A stretch of 64,000 nucleotides of DNA from assembly GCA_944363645.1 (NCBI GenBank), contig CALVUR010000002.1, forward strand, positions 62,001 to 126,000, read 5' to 3'. A program made the position numbers and the translations under genes. The stretch comes from an uncultured Clostridia bacterium. Lineage in GTDB: Bacteria; Bacillota; Clostridia; Christensenellales; Borkfalkiaceae. The notes beneath the pieces are model-generated. The model saw only the letters and a program-made list of their open reading frames with translations, made no database searches and was not told the origin of the DNA. Positions 1-9,227 of the stretch are shown here, piece after piece; positions within the stretch are counted from its first letter, which is position 1, and every line of letters begins with the position of its first letter.

Positions 1-1406
1 AACAATAAACTTGCCATAATTTGCACAACGCCCATACCTAAACTTAAAAGAAGTAAGGTAGGAACGGATATGCCAGCGACATTTAATTTGTGGTTTATAG
101 CGTCTGGCATGATTGGACTATCAAGAACGCCAAGCCCACGCAATAAGCCGTAGCCAAAGAAACTATCAAACAGCACGCCAAACAAAACGGTAAACACACC
201 GCCAAAAGCGATGATGTTTGAAAGCCTTGCTACGCCCGTATCACGACCAATTTTTTTAGCCATTAAGATACCGCCCACAATCATAACAAGACCGTAACCG
301 ATATCTGCCATGATAAAGCCCATAAATATGCTGAAAAAGATCATCATGACAAAGTTTTGGTCTATTGTGCCGTATTTTGGTGGCGAGTAAAGGTTTGTAA
401 CAAACTCAAACTGCTTAGTAAGTTTTTTGTTTTTCATGAGCGTTGGTGCGAACTCATCTTTAGGAATTTCGGTAAATTGAGTAAACACCATATCGCTTAC
501 ACCTTTTACAGCCTCTTCTACCCTATCGGTCGCTTCGGTTGGAACGTAAGCATCAAGGATAAAAGTGCTGTCTGTCTTTTCAAAGCCATGTTTATCACGG
601 CTTAATTCAAGTTCAAAGCGATACCTATCTAAAAGGATTTTCATATCCTTAAAATCTTTACGTGCTTCGCTGATTTTTTGGTCGCACTGTAAAAGTTTTT
701 TGTCGATAATTTTAATTTGCCTATCAATTTCGTCAACCTTTTCTTGTGCGGTAAAGTCGCCCGATAAATTTGTCCTTGAAAAACCAACCGCCGTAAGGTT
801 TTGCAAAATTAAATTTTCATCCTTTTGTAAGCACACTACGCTTAAAACTGCGTTTTGTGCATCTTCACACTCTATATAAGCCTTACAAGGAAGATCTAAT
901 TCTAAAAAGGCATTTGCCGAACTTGGCTTTAAAGTACCTAAAAATACCCTTGTTTTTGCAGTATCTAAAAAGGCGGAAAATTTTTGTTTTAGCCCGATAA
1001 ACGGCTTATAGACCGACTTTTCGCTTTCAAGTTTAGCACGTTCCACCTTTAAATCGTTTATCGATTCGTAAACTTCATAAACGGTTTTTATAGTTGGCTC
1101 TAAAGTTGTTTCGAGCGAAAGTGCGTTTACAAACTGGTCATAAGTTACGCCGTAAACTTCTTCTTTTAAGGGGGCGACATCTTTATTTTCTTTAGAGATG
1201 CGGTTAACATTACTAAATAAAAAATCGCAAGCAAAACTTAGTTTGTCGAATTTTTCGGCAAACCCGTTAGTTTCTACTTGCGAAGTAATATCACTTTCGT
1301 TAGATATAATTTGAATTGCGCATGTCTTGTGCAGTGCGGAAAGAATTTTTTCTTGCTCGCTTTTAAGTCCCACAAGTTTCATGCGGGACATTTTAGCAAT
1401 CGCCAT
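1..1406 (-). CDS. ntpI: V-type ATPase subunit I (C-terminus cut by window edge)
   Basis: Subunit I is the membrane stator subunit of V-type ATPases (the 'a' subunit), which forms the half-channels for ion movement next to the rotor ring. About 468 residues are visible. The start at 1406 reads MAIAKMSRMKLVGLKSE, typical of the family. The N-terminal half is soluble and has coiled-coil stretches; from about residue 375 come membrane segments starting near FVMMIFFSIFMGF and the family-like stretch ADIGYGL. The start overlaps the end of the upstream small subunit gene by 14 nt, so the two are probably translationally coupled. Residues near 128-138 (KSVYKPFIG) are encoded by a copy of the dispersed TATAAGCC repeat. 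The C-terminal membrane part lies outside the window. Confidence 0.93.
   Translation of the reverse strand, partial: MAIAKMSRMKLVGLKSEQEKILSALHKTCAIQIISNESDITSQVETNGFAEKFDKLSFACDFLFSNVNRISKENKDVAPLKEEVYGVTYDQFVNALSLETTLEPTIKTVYEVYESINDLKVERAKLESEKSVYKPFIGLKQKFSAFLDTAKTRVFLGTLKPSSANAFLELDLPCKAYIECEDAQNAVLSVVCLQKDENLILQNLTAVGFSRTNLSGDFTAQEKVDEIDRQIKIIDKKLLQCDQKISEARKDFKDMKILLDRYRFELELSRDKHGFEKTDSTFILDAYVPTEATDRVEEAVKGVSDMVFTQFTEIPKDEFAPTLMKNKKLTKQFEFVTNLYSPPKYGTIDQNFVMMIFFSIFMGFIMADIGYGLVMIVGGILMAKKIGRDTGVARLSNIIAFGGVFTVLFGVLFDSFFGYGLLRGLGVLDSPIMPDAINHKLNVAGISVPTLLLLSLGMGVVQIMASLL
995..1023 (-). repeat. TATAAGCC repeat, copy 1 (inside ntpI)
   Basis: Degenerate copy, in frame with ntpI, encoding KSVYKPFIG. 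It matches the family consensus except at several positions in and beside the core. Confidence 0.6.
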
Positions 1407-1713
1407 TTAAAACCTTCCCTACTATCTCGTCTGCTAATTTATTTATCTGTGGCTGTTTGGTTTGGTAAAGAGCGTCGGCATCCACCCTTGCCTTTTCTAA
1501 CACGCCGTCATATAAGGCATCGGCTTTTTTGTTTGTATCTTCTTTATACCTTGCCTTTAAACTTTTTATTTCGGCTTCGTTTTGCTGTTTGATTTGGTCA
1601 GCAAGGGCTTCGGCTTCCTTGTTTTTTTGAAGGGCGTAACTGTCTGCACTAACCCTTATTTCTTCGGCCTTTTTTTCAGCCACCTTGATTTCTTGTAAAA
1701 CTTGTTCTAACAT
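1393..1713 (-). CDS. V-type ATPase small coiled-coil subunit (G/H type)
   Basis: A 106-residue, highly charged, almost entirely helical protein (Ala/Glu/Lys-rich, e.g. QEIKVAEKKAEEIRVSADS) that resembles the peripheral-stalk subunit called G, H or AhaH in V/A-type ATPases. It should pair with another stalk subunit to brace the catalytic head against subunit I. I chose the ATG at 1713 because AGGTGG lies just upstream; a longer frame reaches 1782 but would run back over the promoter. It is the first gene of the operon, transcribed from the promoter at 1762-1790, and its end overlaps the ntpI start. Confidence 0.82.
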   Translation of the reverse strand: MLEQVLQEIKVAEKKAEEIRVSADSYALQKNKEAEALADQIKQQNEAEIKSLKARYKEDTNKKADALYDGVLEKARVDADALYQTKQPQINKLADEIVGKVLNGDC

Positions 1714-1761
1714 TTGCCACCTATTTAGCCGTGTTTTGGCTAATAAAGTATATACATATCT

Positions 1762-1790
1762 ATAATACCAAATTTTGCTCATTTTTTCAA
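1762..1790 (-). promoter_or_regulatory. Promoter of the V-ATPase operon
   Basis: On the minus strand, -35 TTGAAA and -10 TATTAT are separated by 17 nt, about 45 nt upstream of the first V-ATPase start. The rest of 1791-1990 is AT-rich with no gene visible. Confidence 0.65.
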
Positions 1791-1990
1791 GACTTTTTGG
1801 AAAATTTTTATTTATTTTTACAACTTAAAAATTTTTGTTTTTAATTTATCAAAATTATTTTAGTTTGCGAACTTTTTATATCTTTTACGACTTTTTATGC
1901 GTAATTTTAGCAAAATTTTGCCCAAAAACCGCTTAAAAGATAAAATCTTTTGATTTTTTTACTATAAATTGGCGAAAATATATAATTTAG

Positions 1991-2019
1991 TTTACTTTTT
2001 TTATGTGTTGTGGTAAAAT
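1991..2019 (+). promoter_or_regulatory. Promoter of the CorC/HlyC gene
   Basis: TTTACT and TAAAAT with a 17-nt spacer. A strong AAAAAGGAGT ribosome site follows just before the start at 2061. Confidence 0.55.
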
Positions 2020-2060
2020 TATAAATCATTATTTTTAAAAAGGAGTTTTTAAATCAAATT

Positions 2061-3419
2061 ATGCAAACCGACCCAGACCCTTTACCTGACGGTATAATTG
2101 TAGTACAAATTGTTGTACTATTGCTACTTATTTTGCTTTCCGCATTCTTTTCGGCAAGTGAAACTGCATTTACTTCTATCAACCGCTCACGCTTGAAAAC
2201 ACGTATGCAGGATGATAGGCGCACCCCCGCCCAACAGAAAAGATCTGAAAGGGCGCTTAAGATGTATGAAGATTACGATAGGATTTTATTTACACTTCTT
2301 ATCGGCAACAACATTGTAAACATTACCGCATCAACCATTGCGACCATTTTATTTATCAACTTGATGAATAATAGTTCGGTTGCACCAACAGTTTCGACCA
2401 TTGTGCTTACTGCGGTTATACTTATCTTTGGTGAGATTATGCCAAAGACTTTGGCAAAAGAAAGACCTGATGCCTTTGCTGAAACATTTTCAGGACTTAT
2501 CAAAGTGTTTGTTTATTTGTTGTGGCCCATCTGCATTATCTTTACGGGGCTTAAAAAAGCAGTTGTTAAAATTTTCAACCTTAAAAAGAGCGAAGGCGTA
2601 ACTGAAGAAGAGATTTTGAACATCGTTGAAGAAGCAAGCGAAGACGGGGCTTTGAATAAAAGCGAGTCTGAACTTATTTCTAACGCCATTGAGTTTCATG
2701 ACTGCGAAGTTGGCGAGATTTTAGTGCCACGTGTAAACATCGTTTCCGTTTCCGTTGATATGCCAATGACAAAAATTAAAGACATATTTTTGAAAAACGG
2801 CTATTCACGCTTACCTGTTTACACCGACACCATCGACCACATTATCGGTATGGTACACGAAAAAGACTTTTTAAATTCGTTAGACCGTGGCGACAAAACC
2901 ATTATGCCCATAATCAAAAAGGTCTCAATCGCAACAGAACACATGAAGATTTCAACCTTACTTAAAGTTTTCCAGAAAAACAAAGTCCATATGGCGGTCG
3001 TTGTTGACGAGTACGGCGGAACTTTGGGTATTGTAACCTTAGAAGACGTTTTAGAAGAACTTGTTGGCGAAATTTGGGACGAACACGACGAGGTCGTTGA
3101 GTACTTTGAAAAGATTTCAGACGATACCTACCGTGTTGACGCAAATGCCGACCTTGGCGACTTTTTTGAACTGTTTTCTATAGAGGCTGAAGACGATGAC
3201 TTTGACTCTCAAACGGTTGGCGGTTGGGTTGTTGAAAAATTGGGCGATATGCCTAAACGCAACGCATCCTTTGATTTTGAACATTTACATATTGTTGTAA
3301 CACGCTCAAGTCAACGCAAAGTTAGCGAACTTAAAGTTGTGGTTTTAGATAGCGATGCTTCTTCTAAAGCCGAAACGGAAATTTTAGAACAGGAAGAAGA
3401 ACTTCCTAAACAAAACTAA
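2061..3419 (+). CDS. CNNM/CorC (HlyC) family membrane protein with CBS pair
   Basis: This 452-residue protein has the family's domain order: an N-terminal DUF21/CNNM membrane domain (about residues 10-195, segments such as [19 protein letters not shown] and the conserved [12 protein letters not shown]), a pair of CBS domains (about 215-335, with [19 protein letters not shown]) and a CorC_HlyC transporter-associated domain (about 350-430). Bacterial members are linked to Mg2+ or Co2+ efflux and magnesium balance; the older 'hemolysin' label is unlikely here. The start is supported by a strong AAAAAGGAG site. It is a single-gene unit with its own promoter and a clear terminator right after it. 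The C-terminal tail is acidic ([12 protein letters not shown]). Confidence 0.9.
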   Translation: MQTDPDPLPDGIIVVQIVVLLLLILLSAFFSASETAFTSINRSRLKTRMQDDRRTPAQQKRSERALKMYEDYDRILFTLLIGNNIVNITASTIATILFINLMNNSSVAPTVSTIVLTAVILIFGEIMPKTLAKERPDAFAETFSGLIKVFVYLLWPICIIFTGLKKAVVKIFNLKKSEGVTEEEILNIVEEASEDGALNKSESELISNAIEFHDCEVGEILVPRVNIVSVSVDMPMTKIKDIFLKNGYSRLPVYTDTIDHIIGMVHEKDFLNSLDRGDKTIMPIIKKVSIATEHMKISTLLKVFQKNKVHMAVVVDEYGGTLGIVTLEDVLEELVGEIWDEHDEVVEYFEKISDDTYRVDANADLGDFFELFSIEAEDDDFDSQTVGGWVVEKLGDMPKRNASFDFEHLHIVVTRSSQRKVSELKVVVLDSDASSKAETEILEQEEELPKQN

Positions 3420-3430
3420 TTTAAAAAATT

Positions 3431-3460
3431 AAGGCTACCTTTTGGTAGCCTTTTTTATTT
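3431..3460 (+). terminator. Rho-independent terminator of the CorC gene
   Basis: AAGGCTACC, a TTTT loop, GGTAGCCTT, then a T-run. Confidence 0.9.
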
Positions 3461-3548
3461 TTCTTTTCGCCTATTTTCTTTTGTTTTTTTGGTTTATTTT
3501 TTGCCCTTTTTTTGTTTTGATTTTCGCCTATTTTTGCAAATTTTAGTG

Positions 3549-3576
3549 CGATAACGGGCTTATAGGCGGACTTTTT
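3549..3576 (-). repeat. TATAAGCC repeat, copy 2
   Basis: Full-length copy of the 'CCGCC' subtype, touching the stop codon of the gene at 3575-4123. Confidence 0.85.
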
Positions 3577-4123
3577 AATATGTAAAGGTCATTGTCATTT
3601 GGTATGAAAACTGCTCATTTTCAAAATTGACCTTATAAAAATTAACGGCTCTATCGACATAATTTATCTGCAAGTTTGCGCTTATTAAACCTTCATCTTT
3701 AGAAAAAAAGTTAGCGATTTTATTTTCTTTAACCGTTGCAAAAAAGTTGTTGCCGTCTTGAATTTTACCGGTCAAATAACTGCCCTTTAAATTGTAAAAA
3801 TTAAGGTTTAAATTTTCAAGTTCGTAACTATTTTCTTCCATGATAAACTTATTTGGTGAAAGTGGATCGCTGTTAAGTTTAGTTGTTAAAACTTTTACCG
3901 CATAGCCGTCATCTTTTTTGGTAATTTGTGTTTGACTTCTATAAACGTTTTCAGTGCCGTCAAATTGGTTTAACACAATTTCAATTTTACTTGCGTTATA
4001 ACCAAAATTTAAAGCACGTTTTGCCTTGTTTAGTGGGCTATAATAAACGCCAAAAAATGTTGTAACTATACCGCCCAAAACGGCAACAACGCTTATTAAA
4101 ATTATTAAAAGTTTTTTACTCAT
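3575..4123 (-). CDS. Membrane-anchored protein of unknown function
   Basis: I do not recognise this 182-residue protein. It has one N-terminal hydrophobic segment (residues 4-27, LLIILISVVAVLGGIVTTFF) and then a polar, probably extracellular domain of about 155 residues with an alternating pattern suggestive of beta strands and no cysteines. Its ATG overlaps the stop of the giant MBG-protein gene (ATGA), and AAAGGTGATT precedes the start, so the two are coupled and may work together at the cell surface, for example as a partner or chaperone. A dispersed repeat abuts its stop codon. Confidence 0.75.
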   Translation of the reverse strand: MSKKLLIILISVVAVLGGIVTTFFGVYYSPLNKAKRALNFGYNASKIEIVLNQFDGTENVYRSQTQITKKDDGYAVKVLTTKLNSDPLSPNKFIMEENSYELENLNLNFYNLKGSYLTGKIQDGNNFFATVKENKIANFFSKDEGLISANLQINYVDRAVNFYKVNFENEQFSYQMTMTFTY

Positions 4124-7100
4124 TTAATCACCTTTATAAACCTTATTAAAAGTAGTGAAAGTAAGCCAAAAAGCGAGATATCTATACCGACAAGTGAAGA
4201 AACCTTACTGTTTGCAATGCTTACACCCTTTAAGTAATTTTGATAATAATCGTTATACATAGCGCAATATGTGTCGATAACGGGCTTATAGGCTGAGTTT
4301 TCGTTGATCTGTGCCCAGTCGCCATCATTTAAACTTGCGACAATTTGGTGCGCCTTAGATAACTTTAAATATAAATCATTATCCTCATTTAATGTGACAT
4401 TTAGCCTATTTATATCCTCTTTTACGCTTTCGTAAGCCCAAAAATACGATACATACCCGCCTGTGTAGTTGTTATCTATTATCTCAACCACTATTTTATA
4501 CTTACCGGGCGAGAGATAATCACTTAAATTACCAGATAAATCAAAAATGCTCACTTTAAGGGGTAAATCATACCCAAAAAGTTGGGCTATAGGTCGGTTT
4601 TCGCCAATTACGATAAAATTTGAATAGCCAAAATCTACACTTAAATTATCGCTTAAATCTGCCTTTTTTACAACAATTTGATAAGAATTTTCGCCGTTTT
4701 TAAATTGATATAGATGGGAATCTAAAATTGTAACAAAAACCCAATACGTACCCGCCCCATTTATGAAATTTACGGGCAAATTGCTATCGTTTTCAACAAA
4801 ATAATATTGAACGACAAAGGAATTTTGCGTTGCCAGATTGTGTAAATTTTGAAGATTTTTTTGATAGTCAAAGGGCGAAAAATCTTGCCCATTATAGGTA
4901 AATTCTTTAACTAAATTTACAAACTCGATAGTAATTTTTGTAACTGTTAACGTGCCAAAATTTACCGATAAATTATAATTTTCGTTATCCCAAGTGGCTT
5001 TGATAATGTAATTGCCGACTGCGTTAAAATTGCCAAAAAAGTTGGAAGATAGTGGCAAACTTTCACCTTCATTATAAATTTGATAATTTAAATTTAAGTT
5101 GTCGCCGTTTACTAACTCACCACTTAAAATGGTGTAATCAATCCCCGACAAAATTTGTGATAAAGTGCTTAAAAAGTTACAACTTAAGTCTTGAATTTTT
5201 ACACTTATATCACGCTTTAAAATTGTAAAAACAGAGTGGTCGCCAAAGTCGTAATTAAAACTTACGTCATAATTATCGTTTATCGCTTTTGCCGTGATTT
5301 TATATTCCCCTACATTTTCGCCGTGAGCCCTTGTTGCGCTTGCGATATCGTAAACGTTTTCGCCGTAAGGGATATTTTGCGCACTTAAAATTAAACTATC
5401 GCCGTCGCCATAAATTTTACTTGTGCTTAAAACGTCAATGGTGATGGGTCTTTTCAAAATGGTAAGACTTGCATTTACAAAGTCCACAGTGTAATTTGCA
5501 TTTATATTGTTTGCGACAATTTGGTATTTGCCCACATTTTTTGCGTTTACACTTAAACTTATTATATCGCCTATATCGTCAAAAATGTAACCGCTTATAA
5601 CTTTTGCGCCCAACGTAAAAGTGTCGCCGTAATATGCGGTGGTGTTTTTTACCGCAACGGTGATATTGCGTGGCAAAATTTTGAACACATTGTTTATAAG
5701 GGTAACGTCATATTTTTGGCTGTCGTAAATGGGGGTGATATTGTAACTGCCCACCGTTTCGCCCATATCGCGAACGAGCGTAACAACGCTTTGCAAGTTT
5801 TGATTTTTCAAAGTGCCTTTAATAAGTTTTGCAAAAAGCGGTTTTTCTATATCGCCATAAACCTTGCTTGTTGTTTCGCAATCTATAGTAATAGGTCGTG
5901 GCAAAATTTGAAGATTATAGTTTAAACTTTTTACCGTAAAGTTTTTATCGAGCGACTTTGCCCTTATCAAATCTTGTTCAAGGGTGAATTCAAAAATATC
6001 GCCAACCGGGACATCAACTGTATACTCAATTTTTGGCAAGTCGTCGCCGTAGTAAATTTTTATATCGCCAAGCGTTAAATTTACCGCACAAGGCGTAATT
6101 GTGAATTTATATGTTTTAGTAAATTCGCCAGCAGTAACAACAACTTTGTATTCGCCAGCATCGACCATTTGCGAAACTAAATTTTCGCCCATGTAAATTT
6201 GAGTTGAAAACTGAACCGCCTGCCCCGTTTTATCCTTTACCGTAAGGGATATTTTTATAGGCGTGCCGTCATACACTTTGTTAAAAATGGTTGCACCAAA
6301 GTCCACGATATATTCGCCGTTTACAATATCAAGCGAAAAAGCCGATACATATGCCGAGTAATTGATATCGTCAGTTATCGGCACAATTTTATAGGTGCCA
6401 AGCGATAATTTTTGCGAAAAGTTGCCCGATAGGTCGATTATCGCCACAGTTTTGTCGCCGTCAAGCACGTTATAACACAAAATACAGTCATCGTTGCCTT
6501 GCAAAAACTCGATACATACTCCGTCTTGAGAGTTTATATCAATAACGCAATCTTTAATCACAATATTTACCGACTTTTTAACAATTTCATACGTGCCGTT
6601 TATAAATGTGATATTGTAAAATGGGCTTAACGCTTTGCCGTAAATTGTGTAAAGCCTAACATTATCACCCCTTTTGGCGGTTGTAAAAAGTTGATAAATA
6701 TCGGTATCGCCATCCACCAAATTGCCACTTATTATGTTAGCAGTGAGCGGTTTTATATCTTCACCATAAGCCGAACTTTGGTTATCAATTTTTAAAGTTA
6801 TTGCCCTACTTTTTACTGTGCTAATTTGCTTATTTAAACTGTAAGTTGTATCTTTAAAATTGCCAACATAACTTGCATTTGCCAAAATGGATGCGCCGTC
6901 AAAAGTGTAATTTGATAAACTTACTTCGCCTTGCGTTTTTTTACCTGATATTGTGGTAAGCGTTGCATCTGCCACACTATCGCCGTATTCTATCAAAGCC
7001 GATAAGCCACAAACGATATCAAAGTAAGATAAATCTAAAAAGCCGTTTATAAATTCGACTTCTTCATACGACAGTAAATTTATTATATTTTGGTATTCTT

Positions 7101-9033
7101 TATATAAATTTTGGGCGTCATTTATGATAGAAAGTGAGTCTATAAGCCCGTTAACGGCATTTTTATGGTTTTTAAGCGTGTCTGTTACAAAGTAAAATTT
7201 TGCGCTTAAACTGTTTACCAAAATAAACTTTTCATGGGTAAAACTTGCCGATAACACATATTCACTTTGACCATATAAGGTGGGCAAAATGCTTACCGTT
7301 TGACTTTTACCGCCGTAAAAATTTATTACCATATCAACGGGGTTTAGCACGTCATAAACGGTAAAATTTGTATCTTCACTAATTTTGACATTCTTTATAA
7401 CCTTATCTAAGACGATGGGCGTATCGATTGTAATATCAAAAGTGTTTATGCCATTTTCTTTTTCAACCGTAAAATAATTTAGCGGACTTTCGATTTCAAC
7501 GGTGGCGTTAAACGTGCCGTTTGTATCGGTGTAATAATTAGTGCCGTTTACATTAACGCAGACATTTTTAACGCTTTCGCCAATGGTTATATTTAAGTTG
7601 TCATAAAACTTATTATCTTGATAAATTAAGAAGCGACCGCTATATAAATTATCGACCGAAAATTGGACATTTTCACTTGTCGTATCGCCATATTTTATGC
7701 TGTCATATGTAACAAAATGTTGCGAAAACGGGCTTATAGCCCAACTTTTGTAAGTTTTATTTTCAATCAACTTGCTGTAACTGTTTACCCCAAAAATTTG
7801 CGCATCAAGGGTAAAATCTAACTTTGCAGGAAAGTTTAAATAATCAAAACCTTCACTTAAATTTACACTTAACTTTGCCCCTTTGTGCGCCGTAATCGTT
7901 GCGGACAAACTTTGCGTTTGAACGATGCCTGCAAAAGTGCCAAAAATATTTAAAACGCCATTATTTATAAAACTTGCAAAACCGTTAAAGCCATTATCTA
8001 TTAAACTTGCGGTGTCCGGATAAAAATAACCAAACCTATCTAAACTGTGCAAGTTGCTGTATACGGTAAGTGCGCCATAAACATTTAAAGTGCCGTTTAA
8101 AATGTTAAAGTTTGCGCCCGGCAAAAGTTTAAGTTTTGCATTTTCGCCTATATCTAACATACCACTTTCAAGCACCAAATCGTAGTTATATGGTATTGGG
8201 AAAAACCTATCTTTTGACGAGTAAGTTGTGTTATTTATTAAAAAATCTGTCGGGCAAATTTTAGCGTCCGCATTTATCTTAATGGTAGTTTTAATAACGT
8301 TTTTTAGACTTCTTACCCCGACCGCCGTCTTGATTGATTTTGAGTAGTCATAACTAAAATTGACTTTACCACTTAATAAGTTTATCAAGCCGTTTTTGCC
8401 CAAAAACTGAACACATACTTGACCGTTTAGCGCATACATGTTTGCGCCGACATGAAAATCGGCGCCATCGCCAAGCGGTAAAATAAAATATTCGTTTACT
8501 AAAAAGTTGCCCAAATTGTAACAATTAACACTGTCATCTATATTATAAAGGTCTGGAAAATAAATGGGCGCATAAAGGTTTCCAAACACATTAAACGTTG
8601 CACCGCTTGTCAAAGCGTAAACATATACCGAGCCGTAAACATTTATATTGGCATCGATAAAAATGGGCGCATTATCTAAACCGATGTCGTAAACATTTTG
8701 ACTGTCGCCGATAATAAGCGTGCCGTAAACATCGATATTTACCCTTTTTGAAAAAGTTAAGTCGCCAGTTTTTGGATCAATAATTATTTTGCTATCGGCA
8801 CTTACAACTATATCGCTATCAATAGTGCCGTTAAGCGTTTTACTTGTAATATTTTCGTTTTCTTTAATAACTTCACTTTGTAAATTCACGCTATTTTCGC
8901 CAAAAAGTGGGGCTATAAGCCCGTTATCGGCAAAAACTTGTAACGCATCCAAAGAAAAAAGTTTTACAAAAAGCGCAAAGACAGCACACAAAATAACTGC
9001 TAATATTAAGTTTAAATTTTTCCTTTTACCCAT
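4120..9033 (-). CDS. Giant surface protein with beta-helix-like region and MBG (YGX) repeats
   Basis: A 1637-residue protein with an N-terminal hydrophobic export signal (residues 6-28) and a C-terminal hydrophobic segment with a Lys tail (about 1612-1637, SLFGLLSLLLIRFIKVIK), so it is probably membrane-anchored; no LPXTG motif is seen. Residues about 60-400 carry repeated short beta units with NVYGxL-like cores (NINVYGSVYVYA, GTLNVYGALTVYS, GVLNIFGTF), suggestive of a right-handed beta-helix. Residues about 770-1330 hold about six tandem domains with the YGD/YGE hallmark of MBG 'YGX-type' domains (SAYGEDIKPL, KIYYGDDLP, SKVYGDIEK, AYYGDTF, SKIYGDGDS). Such proteins are usually adhesins or matrix proteins. 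Five copies of the dispersed repeat lie in its frame. The start has only a weak ribosome site, but the promoter at 9065-9093 fits. Confidence 0.8.
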   Translation of the reverse strand: MGKRKNLNLILAVILCAVFALFVKLFSLDALQVFADNGLIAPLFGENSVNLQSEVIKENENITSKTLNGTIDSDIVVSADSKIIIDPKTGDLTFSKRVNIDVYGTLIIGDSQNVYDIGLDNAPIFIDANINVYGSVYVYALTSGATFNVFGNLYAPIYFPDLYNIDDSVNCYNLGNFLVNEYFILPLGDGADFHVGANMYALNGQVCVQFLGKNGLINLLSGKVNFSYDYSKSIKTAVGVRSLKNVIKTTIKINADAKICPTDFLINNTTYSSKDRFFPIPYNYDLVLESGMLDIGENAKLKLLPGANFNILNGTLNVYGALTVYSNLHSLDRFGYFYPDTASLIDNGFNGFASFINNGVLNIFGTFAGIVQTQSLSATITAHKGAKLSVNLSEGFDYLNFPAKLDFTLDAQIFGVNSYSKLIENKTYKSWAISPFSQHFVTYDSIKYGDTTSENVQFSVDNLYSGRFLIYQDNKFYDNLNITIGESVKNVCVNVNGTNYYTDTNGTFNATVEIESPLNYFTVEKENGINTFDITIDTPIVLDKVIKNVKISEDTNFTVYDVLNPVDMVINFYGGKSQTVSILPTLYGQSEYVLSASFTHEKFILVNSLSAKFYFVTDTLKNHKNAVNGLIDSLSIINDAQNLYKEYQNIINLLSYEEVEFINGFLDLSYFDIVCGLSALIEYGDSVADATLTTISGKKTQGEVSLSNYTFDGASILANASYVGNFKDTTYSLNKQISTVKSRAITLKIDNQSSAYGEDIKPLTANIISGNLVDGDTDIYQLFTTAKRGDNVRLYTIYGKALSPFYNITFINGTYEIVKKSVNIVIKDCVIDINSQDGVCIEFLQGNDDCILCYNVLDGDKTVAIIDLSGNFSQKLSLGTYKIVPITDDINYSAYVSAFSLDIVNGEYIVDFGATIFNKVYDGTPIKISLTVKDKTGQAVQFSTQIYMGENLVSQMVDAGEYKVVVTAGEFTKTYKFTITPCAVNLTLGDIKIYYGDDLPKIEYTVDVPVGDIFEFTLEQDLIRAKSLDKNFTVKSLNYNLQILPRPITIDCETTSKVYGDIEKPLFAKLIKGTLKNQNLQSVVTLVRDMGETVGSYNITPIYDSQKYDVTLINNVFKILPRNITVAVKNTTAYYGDTFTLGAKVISGYIFDDIGDIISLSVNAKNVGKYQIVANNINANYTVDFVNASLTILKRPITIDVLSTSKIYGDGDSLILSAQNIPYGENVYDIASATRAHGENVGEYKITAKAINDNYDVSFNYDFGDHSVFTILKRDISVKIQDLSCNFLSTLSQILSGIDYTILSGELVNGDNLNLNYQIYNEGESLPLSSNFFGNFNAVGNYIIKATWDNENYNLSVNFGTLTVTKITIEFVNLVKEFTYNGQDFSPFDYQKNLQNLHNLATQNSFVVQYYFVENDSNLPVNFINGAGTYWVFVTILDSHLYQFKNGENSYQIVVKKADLSDNLSVDFGYSNFIVIGENRPIAQLFGYDLPLKVSIFDLSGNLSDYLSPGKYKIVVEIIDNNYTGGYVSYFWAYESVKEDINRLNVTLNEDNDLYLKLSKAHQIVASLNDGDWAQINENSAYKPVIDTYCAMYNDYYQNYLKGVSIANSKVSSLVGIDISLFGLLSLLLIRFIKVIK
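4275..4303 (-). repeat. TATAAGCC repeat, copy 3 (inside MBG gene)
   Basis: In frame, sense to the gene, encoding ENSAYKPVIDT. Confidence 0.8.
4575..4604 (+). repeat. TATAAGCC repeat, copy 4 (inside MBG gene)
   Basis: Variant with GGGCTATAGGTCGGTTTTCG in place of the usual core, keeping the AAAAAGTT left flank and CGCC right flank. It is antisense to the gene, which reads ENRPIAQLFG here. Confidence 0.5.
7136..7166 (+). repeat. TATAAGCC repeat, copy 5 (inside MBG gene)
   Basis: The right half (CTATAAGCCCGTTAACG plus ATTTTTA) is kept and the left flank is degenerate. Antisense to the gene, which reads AVNGLIDS. Confidence 0.6.
7722..7749 (-). repeat. TATAAGCC repeat, copy 6 (inside MBG gene)
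   Basis: Core GGGCTATAAGCCCGTTTTCG, sense to the gene but in a different reading frame from copy 3 (KSWAISPFS). Confidence 0.75.
8902..8929 (+). repeat. TATAAGCC repeat, copy 7 (inside MBG gene)
   Basis: Perfect consensus copy antisense to the gene, which reads ADNGLIAPLFG just after the signal segment. Confidence 0.85.
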
Positions 9034-9064
9034 ATTTCCACTATCTTTTTAATATTATAAATTT

Positions 9065-9093
9065 ATAATACATAACTGTTTTTGTCTTGTCAA
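9065..9093 (-). promoter_or_regulatory. Promoter of the MBG surface-protein operon
   Basis: TTGACA and TATTAT with a 17-nt spacer, about 30 nt upstream of the start at 9033. Confidence 0.75.
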
Positions 9094-9094
9094 T

Positions 9095-9130
9095 ATTTTA
9101 AAAAAGCCCCGCTGTTTTTGCGAGGTTTTT
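9095..9130 (-). terminator. Terminator after the CmpB-like gene
   Basis: On the minus strand CCTCGC and GCGGGG form a stem followed by a T-run. It sits between the CmpB-like gene and the MBG promoter. Confidence 0.7.
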
Positions 9131-9227
9131 ATTGTTTTTTGTAAAAATAAAATCGCCAAAGTCTTTTGTTTGTTGATTTTTATTTATTAGTTTTTATTCG
9201 ACAGTTTTAATTATACCCCTTTTAAAA

